The translations under genes and the position numbers were made by a program. A stretch of 64,000 nt of DNA, taken from positions 157,497 through 221,496 of the forward strand of contig CAXARO010001811.1 in assembly GCA_963971305.1 (NCBI GenBank), given 5' to 3'. Within the stretch, counting starts at the first letter, position 1. The number at the start of each line of letters is the position of its first letter. Shown here one piece after another: positions 21,572 to 33,416 of this stretch. The notes beneath the pieces were generated by a model. The model had not been told where the DNA came from. It saw nothing but the letters and a program-made list of their open reading frames with translations, and searched no databases. This DNA comes from Arcuatula senhousia (taxonomy: Eukaryota > Mollusca > Bivalvia > Mytilida > Mytilidae).

Positions 21572-23908
21572 AGCTACTGATTTTTTTTTCTTCCTTTTGC
21601 CTTCTCTTTCCTTCTTTTTTTTCTCTCTTTGTCCCTTTTTTGTGTTCGTTTTTTTTTCTCGGATTTTTTGCACATATTCTTCGTGCGCCCCGCCTGTAAA
21701 TAACTGTTTCACTGTCTCAGCTGCACGTTTGTTTTCAGTCAGGCTATTGTTTTTTGATCAAACAGGCTTTGTACTAGCGGTTTTTGTCGAATTTTGTCGC
21801 CAATTCGTTGGTATTTTTCCGATCTGGAAGCTACAAGGACCCGAATGATAAAAAAATCGCCTACATTGAGAGGAAAATCTTGTTCCTAGAAAATAATTCC
21901 AGTCTCGTGTGTACTCAACCGACGTCAAATCCCTTTACTGTGACCGACAGAACACGACTTGCGCCGTTTAGCACAATTTACAGAACCGGGCTACCTATCG
22001 CCGATCAAAAGTTATGATGCCTCAAACTTGCATCACTTTCAGGTCCGAGTCTAGACATTGTACAAGTTAGCAATGTTCAATGAGGTAGGAAAAAGCTTAC
22101 TTACCGTGTTCATTTCTTTACCTAAACTAGGTCTAGAGAATGAACAATTGGCTTTACAATCATGGTTCAATTTTTAAAATCGGTCAAGAGATGACCGAGA
22201 TACAAGCATTTAAAGTTAACAATTAACCTTTGCCATTTTGCATGCCCATGGTACACCTAACTCGAAAACGGCTTTGTCTAGAGACTTGCGGTTTTTGCAT
22301 TGGCTCGCCCGTAAAACATTAATGCCCCTTTGGGGCCAATTTTTAATTTTCGAGACGATTGGAGCAAGGGAACAGGGACAAATCAGCAAAAAATGGTTTG
22401 GACAACGTGGCCAACATGGCAATGGTAGACCCAATGTTTCCAAAAACATTATTTTCAAGTTTTTCATCAAAAAACTTAATACGAATCTCTTATCGGTTTT
22501 GTTCCTAGCCCATTCAGTCTATTTGTCAGCGAGAAGGCAGGCGGCCGGGGGTTTCGCGTCGAAGCCAAGTTCCCCGCGCGAGCAGGCCGGCCGCGGCTTC
22601 GAGCCGGAATATATTTTTCCGCGAAAAGGCAGGCGGCCTGGGTTTTCTCGTCGACGCCAAGTTCCTCGGGCAAGCAGGCCGGCCGCGGCTTCGAGCCAGA
22701 AAACATTTCTCCGCGAGAAAGCAGGCAGCCTTTTTTTTTTTTTTTTAATTAGCTACTGATTTTTTTTTCTTCCTTTTGCCTTCTCTTTCCTTCTTTTTTT
22801 TTCTCTCTTTGTCCCTTTTTTGTGTTCGTTTTTTTTTCTCGGATTTTTTGCACATATTCTTCGTGCGCCCCGCCTGTAAATAACTGTTTCACTGTCTCAG
22901 CTGCACGTTTGTTTTCAGTCAGGCTATTGTTTTTTGATCAAACAAGCTTTGTACTAGCGGTTTTTGTCGAATTTTGTCGCCAATTCGTTGGTATTTTTCC
23001 GATCTGGAAGCTACAAGGACCTGAATGGTAAAAAAATCGCCTACATTGAGAGGAAAATCTTGTTCCTAGAAAATAATTCCAGTCTCGTGTGTACTCAACC
23101 GACGTCAAATCCCTTTACTGTGACCGACAGAACACGACTTGCACCGTTTAACACAATTTACAGAACCGGGCTACCTATCGCCGATCAAAAGTTATGATGC
23201 CTCAAACTTGCATCACTTTCAGGTCCGAGTCTAGACATTGTACAAGTTAGCAATGTTCAATGAGGTAGGAAAAAGCTTACTTACCGTGTTCATTTCTTTA
23301 CCTAAACTAGGTCTGGAGAATGAACAATTGGCTTTACAATCATGGTTCATTTTTTAAAATCGGTCAAGAGATGACCGAGATACAAGCATTTAAAGTTAAC
23401 AATTAACCTTTGCCATTTTGCATGCCCATGGTACACCTAACTCGAAAACGGCTTTGTCTAGAGACTTGCGAATTTTTGCATTGGCTCGCCCGTAAAACAT
23501 TAGTGCCCCTATGGGGCCAATTTTTAATTTTCGAGACGATTGGAGCAAGGGAACAGGGACAAATCAGCAAAAAATGGTTTCGACAACGTGGCCAACATGG
23601 CAATGGTAGACCCAATGTTTCCAAAAACATTATTTTCAAGTTTTTCATCAAAAAACTTAATACGAATCTCTTATCGGTTTTGTTCCTAGCCCATTCAGTC
23701 TATTTGTCAGCGAGAAGGCAGGCGGCCGGGGGTTTCGCGTCGAAGCCAAGTTCCCCGCGCGAGCAGGCCGGCCGCGGCTTCGAGCCGGAATATATTTTTC
23801 CGCGAAAAGGCAGGCGGCCTGGGTTTTCTCGTCGACGCCAAGTTCCTCGGGCAAGCAGGCCGGCCGCGGCTTCGAGCCAGAAAACATTTCTCCGCGAGAA
23901 AGCAGGCA

Positions 23909-23911
<3 letters not shown>
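20339..23911 (+). repeat. Three-unit higher-order repeat, first copy
   Basis: Marker variants in consecutive units (CAAAAATTATG at 20,812, CGAATGATAAAA near 21,842, a GTCTAGAGAATG variant near 22,131, ACCTGAATGG near 23,020) recur in the same order about 3,536 bp downstream. The three units therefore behave as one block. Confidence 0.8.
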
Positions 23912-23943
<32 letters not shown>

Positions 23944-25070
23944 AGCTACTGATTTTTTTTTCTTCCTTTTGCCTTCTCTTTCCTTCTTTTTTTTCTCTCT
24001 TTGTCCCTTTTTTGTGTTCGTTTTTTTTTCTCGGATTTTTTGCACATATTCTTCGTGCGCCCCGCCTGTAAATAACTGTTTCACTGTCTCAGCTGCACGT
24101 TTGTTTTCCTTTGTACTAGCGGTTTTTGTCGAATTTTGTCGCCAATTCGTTGGTATTTTTCCGATCTGGAAGCTACAAGGACCCGAATGGTAAAAAAATC
24201 GCCTACATTGAGAGGAAAATCTTGTTCCTAGAAAATAATTCCAGTCTCGTGTGTACTCAACCGACGTAAAATCCCTTTACTGTGACCGACAGAACACGAC
24301 TTGCACCGTTTAACACAATTTACAGAACCGGGCTACCTATCGCCGATCAAAAATTATGATGCCTCAAACTTGCATCACTTTCAGGTCCGAGTCTAGACAT
24401 TGTACAAGTAAGCAATGTTCAATGAGGTAGGAAAAAGCTTACTTACCGTGTTCATTTCTTTACCTAAACTAGGTCTGGAGAATGAACAATTGGCTTTACA
24501 ATCATGGTTCAATTTTTAAAATCGGTCAAGAGATGACCGAGATACAAGCATTTAAAGTTAACAATTAACCTTTGCCATTTTGCATGCCCATGGTACACCT
24601 AACTCGAAAACGGCTTTGTCTAGAGACTTGCGATTTTTTGCATTGGCTCGCCCGTAAAACATTAGTGCCCCTATGGGGCCAATTTTTAATTTTCGAGACG
24701 ATTGGAGCAAGGGAACAGGGACAAATCAGCAAAAAATGGTTTCGACAACGTGGCCAACATGGCAATGGTAGACCCAATGTTTCCAAAAACATTATTTTCA
24801 AGTTTTTCATCAAAAAACTTAATACGAATCTCTTATCGGTTTTGTTCCTAGCCCATTCAGTCTATTTGTCAGCGAGAAGGCAGGCGGCCGGGGGTTTCGC
24901 GTCGAAGCCAAGTTCCCCGCGCGAGCAGGCCGGCCGCGGCTTCGAGCCGGAATATATTTTTCCGCGAAAAGGCAGGCGGCCTGGGTTTTCTCGTCGACGC
25001 CAAGTTCCTCGGGCAAGCAGGCCGGCCGCGGCTTCGAGCCAGAAAACATTTCTCCGCGAGAAAGCAGGCA

Positions 25071-25108
<38 letters not shown>

Positions 25109-27446
25109 AGCTACTGATTTTTTTTTCTTCCTTTTGCCTTCTCTTTCCTTCTTTTTTTTCTCTCTTTGTCCCTTTTTTGTGTTCGTTTTTTTTTCTCGGA
25201 TTTTTTGCACATATTCTTCGTGCGCCCCGCCTGTAAATAACTGTTTCACTGTCTCAGCTGCACGTTTGTTTTCAGTCAGGCTATTGTTTTTTGATCAAAC
25301 AGGCTTTGTACTAGCGGTTTTTGTCGAATTTTGTCGCCAATTCGTTGGTATTTTTCCGATCTGGAAGCTACAAGGACCCGAATGATAAAAAAATCGCCTA
25401 CATTGAGAGGAAAATCTTGTTCCTAGAAAATAATTCCAGTCTCGTGTGTACTCAACCGACGTCAAATCCCTTTACTGTGACCGACAGAACACGACTTGCG
25501 CCGTTTAGCACAATTTACAGAACCGGGCTACCTATCGCCGATCAAAAGTTATGATGCCTCAAACTTGCATCACTTTCAGGTCCGAGTCTAGACATTGTAC
25601 AAGTTAGCAATGTTCAATGAGGTAGGAAAAAGCTTACTTACCGTGTTCATTTCTTTACCTAAACTAGGTCTAGAGAATGAACAATTGGCTTTACAATCAT
25701 GGTTCAATTTTTAAAATCGGTCAAGAGATGACCGAGATACAAGCATTTAAAGTTAACAATTAACCTTTGCCATTTTGCATGCCCATGGTACACCTAACTC
25801 GAAAACGGCTTTGTCTAGAGACTTGCGGTTTTTTGCATTGGCTCGCCCGTAAAACATTAATGCCCCTTTGGGGCCAATTTTTAATTTTCGAGACGATTGG
25901 AGCAAGGGAACAGGGACAAATCAGCAAAAAATGGTTTGGACAACGTGGCCAACATGGCAATGGTAGACCCAATGTTTCCAAAAACATTATTTTCAAGTTT
26001 TTCATCAAAAAACTTAATACGAATCTCTTATCGGTTTTGTTCCTAGCCCATTCAGTCTATTTGTCAGCGAGAAGGCAGGCGGCCGGGGGTTTCGCGTCGA
26101 AGCCAAGTTCCTCGCGCGAGCAGGCCGGCCGCGGCTTCGAGCCGGAATATATTTTTCCGCGAAAAGGCAGGCGGCCTGGGTTTTCTCGTCGACGCCAAGT
26201 TCCTCGGGCAAGCAGGCCGGCCGCGGCTTCGAGCCAGAAAACATTTCTCCGCGAGAAAGCAGGCAGCCTTTTTTTTTTTTTTAATTAGCTACTGATTTTT
26301 TTTTCTTCCTTTTGCCTTCTCTTTCCTTCTTTTTTTTCTCTCTTTGTCCCTTTTTTGTGTTCGTTTTTTTTTCTCGGATTTTTTGCACATATTCTTCGTG
26401 CGCCCCGCCTGTAAATAACTGTTTCACTGTCTCAGCTGCACGTTTGTTTTCAGTCAGGCTATTGTTTTTTGATCAAACAAGCTTTGTACTAGCGGTTTTT
26501 GTCGAATTTTGTCGCCAATTCGTTGGTATTTTTCCGATCTGGAAGCTACAAGGACCTGAATGGTAAAAAAATCGCCTACATTGAGAGGAAAATCTTGTTC
26601 CTAGAAAATAATTCCAGTCTCGTGTGTACTCAACCGACGTCAAATCCCTTTACTGTGACCGACAGAACACGACTTGCACCGTTTAACACAATTTACAGAA
26701 CCGGGCTACCTATCGCCGATCAAAAGTTATGATGCCTCAAACTTGCATCACTTTCAGGTCCGAGTCTAGACATTGTACAAGTTAGCAATGTTCAATGAGG
26801 TAGGAAAAAGCTTACTTACCGTGTTCATTTCTTTACCTAAACTAGGTCTGGAGAATGAACAATTGGCTTTACAATCATGGTTCAATTTTTAAAATCGGTC
26901 AAGAGATGACCGAGATACAAGCATTTAAAGTTAACAATTAACCTTTGCCATTTTGCATGCCCATGGTACACCTAACTCGAAAACGGCTCTGTCTAGAGAC
27001 TTGCGGTTTTTTTCATTGGCTCGCCCGTAAAACATTAGTGCCCCTATGGGGCCAATTTTTAATTTTCGAGACGATTGGAGCAAGGGAACAGGGACAAATC
27101 AGCAAAAAATGGTTTCGACAACGTGGCCAACATGGCAATGGTAGACCCAATGTTTCCAAAAACATTATTTTCAAGTTTTTCATCAAAAAACTTAATACGA
27201 ATCTCTTATCGGTTTTGTTCCTAGCCCATTCAGTCTATTTGTCAGCGAGAAGGCAGGCGGCCGGGGGTTTCGCGTCGAAGCCAAGTTCCCCGCGCGAGCA
27301 GGCCGGCCGCGGCTTCGAGCCGGAATATATTTTTCCGCGAAAAGGCAGGCGGCCTGGGTTTTCTCGTCGACGCCAAGTTCCTCGGGCAAGCAGGCCGGCC
27401 GCGGCTTCGAGCCAGAAAACATTTCTCCGCGAGAAAGCAGGCAGCC
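23912..27446 (+). repeat. Three-unit higher-order repeat, second copy
   Basis: Carries the same ordered markers as the block at 20,339-23,911 (24,348, about 25,380, about 25,670 and about 26,556). It also has a private 30 bp deletion near 24,108 that removes the stretch between GTTTTC and CTTTGTAC, so the deletion followed the duplication. Confidence 0.78.
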
Positions 27447-28624
27447 TTTTTTTTTTTTTTTAATTAGCTACTGATTTTTTTTCTTCCTTTTGCCTTCTCT
27501 TTCCTTCTTTTTTTTCTCTCTTTGTCCCTTTTTTGTGTTCGTTTTTTTTTCTCGGATTTTTTGCACATATTCTTCGTGCGCCCCGCCTGTAAATAACTGT
27601 TTCACTGTCTCAGCTGCACGTTTGTTTTCAGTCAGGCTATTGTTTCTTGATCAAACAGTCTTTGTACTAGCGGTTTTTGTCGAATTTTGTCGCCAATTCG
27701 TTGGTATTATTCCGATCTGGAAGCTACAAGGACCCAAATGGTAAAAAAATCGCCTACATTGAGAGGAAAATCTTGTTCCTAGAAAATAATTCCAGTCTCG
27801 TGTGTACTCAACCGACGTCAAATCCCTTTACTGTGACCGACAGAACACGACTTGCGCCGTTTAACACAATTTACAGAACCGGGCTACCTATCGCCGATCA
27901 AAAGTTATGATGCCTCAAACTTGCATCACTTTCAGGTCCGAGTCTAGACATTGTACAAGTTAGCAATGTTCAATGAGGTAGGAAAAAGCTTACTTACCGT
28001 GTTCATTTCTTTACCTAAACTAGGTCTGGAGAATGAACAATTGGCTTTACAATCATGGTTCAATTTTTAAAATCGGTCAAGAGATGACCGAGATACAAGC
28101 ATTTAAAGTTAACAATTAACCTTTGCCATTTTGCATGCCCATGGTACACCTAACTCGAAAACGGCTTTGTCTAGAGACTTGCGGTTTTTTGCATTGGCTC
28201 GCCCGTAAAACATTAATGCCCCTACGGGGCCAATTTTTAATTTTCGAGACGATTGGAGCAAGGGAACAGGGACAAATCAGCAAAAAATGGTTTCGACAAC
28301 GTGGCCAACATGGCAATGGTAGACCCAATGTTTCCAAAAACATTATTTTCAAGTTTTTCATCAAAAAACTTAATACGAATCTCTTATCGGTTTTGTTCCT
28401 AGCCCATTCAGTCTATTTGTCAGCGAGAAGGCAGGCGGCCGGGGGTTTCGCGTCAAAGCCAAGTTCCCCGCGCGAGCAGGCCGGCCGCGGCTTCGAGCCG
28501 GAATATATTTTTACGCGAGAAGGCAGGCGGCCGGGGTTTTCTCGTCGACGCCAAGTTCCTCGGGCAAGCAGGCCGGCCGCGGCTTCGACCCAGAAAACAT
28601 TTTTCCGCGAGAAAGCAGGCAGCC

Positions 28625-29812
28625 TTTTTTTTTTTTTTTTTTGAATTAGCTACTGATTTTTTTTTTCTTCCTTTTGCCTTCTCTTTTCTTCTTTTTTTTT
28701 TTCTCTCTTTGTCCCTTTTTTGTGTTCGTTTTTTTTTTCTCGGATTTTTTGCACATATTCTTCGTGCGCCCCGCCTGTAAATAACTGTTTCACTGTCTCA
28801 GCTGCACGTTTGTTTTCAGTCAGGCTATTGTTTTTTGATCAAACAGGCTTTGTACTAGCGGTTTTTGTCGAATTTTGTCGCCAATTCGTTGGTATTTTTC
28901 CGATCTGGAAGCTACAAGGACCCAAATGGTAAAAAAATCGCCTACATTGAGAGGAAAATCTTGTTCCTAGAAAATAATTCCAGTCTCGTGTGTACTCAAC
29001 TGACGTCAAATCCCTTTACTGTGACCGACAGAACACGACTTGCGCCGTTTAGCACAATTTACAGAACCGGGCTACCTATCGCCGATCAAAAGTTATGATG
29101 CCTCAAACTTGCATCACTTTCAGGTCCGAGTCTAGACATTGTACAAGTAAGCAATGTTCAATGAGGTAGGAAAAAGCTTACTTACCGTGTTCATTTCTTT
29201 ACCTAAACTAGGTCTGGAGAATGAACAATTGGCTTTACAATCATGGTTCAATTTTTAAAATCGGTCAAGAGATGACCGAGATACAAGCATTTAAAGTTAA
29301 CAATTAACCTTTGCCATTTTTCATGCCCATGGTACACCTAACTCGAAAACGGCTTTGTCTAGAGACTTGCGGTTTTTTGCATTGGCTCGCCCGTGAAACA
29401 TTAATGCCCCTACGGGGCCAATTTTTAATTTTCGAGACGATTGGAGCAAGGGAACAGGGACAAATCAGCAAAAAATGGTTTCGACAACGTGGCCAACATG
29501 GCAATGGTAGACCCAATGTTTCCAAAAACATTATTTTCAAGTTTTTCATCAAAAAACTTAATACGAATCTCTTATCGGTTTTGTTCCTAGCCCATTCAGT
29601 CTATTTGTCAGCGAGAAGGCAGGCGGCCGGGGGTTTCGCGTCGAAGCCAAGTTCCCCGCGCGAGCAGGCCGGCCGCGGCTTCGAGCCGGAATATATTTTT
29701 CCGCGAGAAGGCAGGCGGCCGGGGTTTTCTCGTCGACGCCAAGTTCCTCGGGCAAGCAGGCCGGCCGCGGCTTCGACCCAGAAAACATTTTTCCGCGAGA
29801 AAGCAGGCAGCC

Positions 29813-29813
<1 letters not shown>
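28625..29813 (+). repeat. Representative satellite unit, 1,189 bp
   Basis: Layout in unit coordinates: a T-tract (1-18); GAATTAGCTACTGA; about 90 bp of homopyrimidine sequence with few interruptions; a body of about 850 bp with mixed composition; and a CpG-rich end made of 92 bp subrepeats. Short palindromes conserved in most units include CGGTC...GACCG (around the AAGAGAT loop) and GCCCC/GGGGC around TAC. On the minus strand the unit reads GC-rich head, body, A-rich tail, poly(A), which is the general shape of a poly(A)-tailed retroposed sequence, though no target duplication can be tested here. Confidence 0.85.
29611..29813 (+). repeat. CpG-rich 92 bp subrepeats within each unit
   Basis: GCGAGAAGGCAGGCGGCC starts at 29,611 and 29,703, and a partial third copy (GCGAGAAAGCAGGCAGCC) at 29,795, so the period is exactly 92 bp. 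Each copy contains GCAGGCCGGCCGCGGCTTCG and many CpG dinucleotides. Since 92 is not a multiple of three, the plus-strand frame through this region reads the two copies in different frames. The same structure recurs in every intact unit of the array. Confidence 0.93.
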
Positions 29814-29850
<37 letters not shown>

Positions 29851-32800
29851 AGCTACTGATTTTTTTTTCTTCCTTTTGCCTTCTCTTTTCTTCTTTTTTT
29901 TCTCTCTTTGTCCCTTTTTTGTGTTCGTTTTTTTTTCTCGGATTTTTTGCACATATTCTTCGTGCGCCCCGCCTGTAAATAACTGTTTCACTGTCTCAGC
30001 TGCACGTTTGTTTTCAGTCAGGCTATTGTTTTTTGATCAAACAGGCTTTGTACTAGCGGTTTTTGTCGAATTTTGTCGCCAATTCGTTGGTATTTTTCCG
30101 ATCTGGAAGCTACAAGGACCCAAATGGTAAAAAAATCGCCTACATTGAGAGGAAAATCTTGTTCCTAGAAAATAATTCCAGTCTCGTGTGTACTCAACCG
30201 ACGTCAAATCCCTTTACTGTGACCGACAGAACACGACTTGCGCCGTTTAACACAATTTACAGAACCGGGCTACCTATCGCCGATCAAAAGTTATGATGCC
30301 TCAAACTTGCATCACTTTCAGGTCCGAGTCTAGAAGCAATGTTCAATGAGGTAGGAAAAAGCTTACTTACCGTGTTCATTTCTTTACCTAAACTAGGTCT
30401 GGAGAATGAACAATTGGCTTTACAATCATGGTTCAATTTTTAAAATCGGTCAAGAGATGACCGAGATACAAGCATTTAAAGTTAACAATTAACCTTTGCC
30501 ATTTTTCATGCCCATGGTACACCTAACTCGAAAACGGCTTTGTCTAGAGACTTGCGGTTTTTTGCATTGGCTCGCCCGTAAAACATTAATGCCCCTACGG
30601 GGCCAATTTTTAATTTTCGAGACGATTGGAGCAAGGGAACAGGGACAAATCAGCAAAAAATGGTTTCGACAACGTGGCCAACATGGCAATGGTAGACCCA
30701 ATGTTTCCAAAAACATTATTTTCAAGTTTTTCATCAAAAAACTTAATACGAATCTCTTATCGGTTTTGTTCCTAGCCCATTCAGTCTATTTGTCAGCGAG
30801 AAGGCAGGCGGCCGGGGGTTTCGCGTCGAAGCCAAGTTCCCCGCGCGAGCAGGCCGGCCGCGGCTTCGAGCCGGAATATATTTTTCCGCGAGAAGGCAGG
30901 CGGCCGGGGTTTTCTCGTCGACGCCAAGTTCCTCGGGCAAGCAGGCCGGCCGCGGCTTCGACCCAGAAAACATTTTTCCGCGAGAAAGCAGGCAGCCGGT
31001 TTTTTTTTTTTTTTTTTTTTTTTTTTTGAATTAGCTACTGATTTTTTTTTTCTTCCTTTTGCCTTCTCTTTTCTTCTTTTTTTTTTCTCTCTTTGTCCCT
31101 TTTTTGTGTTCGTTTTTTTTTTCTCGGATTTTTTGCACATATTCTTCGTGCGCCCCGCCTGTAAATAACTGTTTCACTGTCTCAGCTGCACGTTTGTTTT
31201 CAGTCAGGCTATTGTTTTTTGATCAAACAGGCTTTGTACTAGCGGTTTTTGTCGAATTTTGTCGCCAATTCGTTGGTATTTTTCCGATCTGGAAGCTACA
31301 AGGACCCAAATGGTAAAAAAATCGCCTACATTGAGAGGAAAATCTTGTTCCTAGAAAATAATTCCAGTCTCGTGTGTACTCAACCGACGTCAAATCCCTT
31401 TACTGTGACCGACAGAACACGACTTGCGCCGTTTAGCACAATTTACAGAACCGGGCTACCTATCGCCGATCAAAAGTTATGATGCCTCAAACTTGCATCA
31501 CTTTCAGGTCCGAGTCTAGACATTGTACAAGTTAGCAATGTTCAATGAGGTAGGAAAAAGCTTACTTACCGTGTTCATTTCTTTACCTAAACTAGGTCTG
31601 GAGAATGAACAATTGGCTTTACAATCATGGTTCAATTTTTAAAATCGGTCAAGAGATGACCGAGATACAAGCATTTAAAGTTAACAATTAACCTTTGCCA
31701 TTTTGCATGCCCATGGTACACCTAACTCGAAAACGGCTTTGTCTAGAGACTTGCGGTTTTTTGCATTGGCTCGCCCGTAAAACATTAATGCCCCTATCTG
31801 GCCAATTTTTAATTTTCGAGACGATTGGAGCAAGGGAACAGGGACAAATCAGCAAAAAATGGTTTGGACAACGTGGCCAACATGGCAATGGTAGACCCAA
31901 TGTTTCCAAAAACATTATTTTCAAGTTTTTCATCAAAAAACTTAATACGAATCTCTTATCGGTTTTGTTCCTAGCCCATTCAGTCTATTTGTCAGCGAGA
32001 AGGCAGGCGGCCGGGGGTTTCGCGTCGAAGCCAAGTTCCCCGCGCGAGCAGGCCGGCCGCGGCTTCGAGCCGGAATATATTTTTCCGCGAAAAGGCAGGC
32101 GGCCTGAGTTTTCTCGTCGACGCCAAGTTCCTCGGGCAAGCAGGCCGGCCGCGGCTTCGAGCCAGAAAACATTTCTCCGCGAGAAAGCAGGCAGCCTTTT
32201 TTTTTTTTTTTTTAATTAGCTACTGATTTTTTTTTCTTCCTTTTGCCTTCTCTTTCCTTCTTTTTTTTCTCTCTTTGTCCCTTTTTTGTGTTCGTTTTTT
32301 TTTTCTCGGATTTTTTGCACATATTCTTCGTGCGCCCCGCCTGTAAATAACTGTTTCACTGTCTCAGCTGCACGTTTGTTTTCAGTCAGGCTATTGTTTT
32401 TTGATCAAACAGGCTTTGTACTAGCGGTTTTTGTCGAATTTTGTCGCCACAATTCGTTGGTATTTTTCCGATCTGGAAGCTACAAGGACCCGAATGGTAA
32501 AAAAATCGCCTACATTGAGAGGAAAATCTTGTTCCTAGAAAATAATTCCAGTCTCGTGTGTACTCAACCGACGTAAAATCCCTTAACTGTGACCGACAGA
32601 ACACGACTTGCACCGTTTAACACAATTTACAGAACCGGGCTACCTATCGCCGATCAAAAGTTATGATGCCTCAAACTTGCATCACTTTCAGGTCCGAGTC
32701 TAGACATTGTACAAGTAAGCAATGTTCAATGAGGTAGGAAAAAGCTTACTTACCGTGTTCATTTCTTTACCTAAACTAGGTCTGGAGAATGAACAATTGG

Positions 32801-33380
32801 CTTTACAATCATGGTTCAATTTTTAAAATCGGTCAAGAGATGACCGAGATACAAGCATTTAAAGTTAACAATTAACCTTTGCCATTTTGCATGCCCATGG
32901 TACACCTAACTCGAAAACGGCTTTGTCTAGAGACTTGCGATTTTTTGCATTGGCTCGCCCGTAAAACATTAGTGCCCCTATGGGGCCAATTTTTAATTTT
33001 CGAGACGATTGGAGCAAGGGAACAGGGACAAATCAGCAAAAAATGGTTTCGACAACGTGGCCAACATGGCAATGGTAGACCCAATGTTTCCAAAAACATT
33101 ATTTTTAAGTTTTTCATCAAAAAACTTAATACGAATCTCTTATCGGTTTTGTTCCTAGCCCATTCAGTCTATTTGTCAGCGAGAAGGCAGGCGGCTGGGG
33201 GTTTCGCGTCGAAGCCAAGTTCCCCGCGCGAGCAGGCCGGCCGCGGCTTCGAGCCGGAATATATTTTTCCGCGAGAAGGCAGGCGGCCTGGGTTTTCTCG
33301 TCGACGCCAAGTTCCTCGGGCAAGCAGGCCGGCCGCGGCTTCGAGCCAGAAAACATTTCTCCGCGAGAAAGCAGACAGCC

Positions 33381-33416
<36 letters not shown>

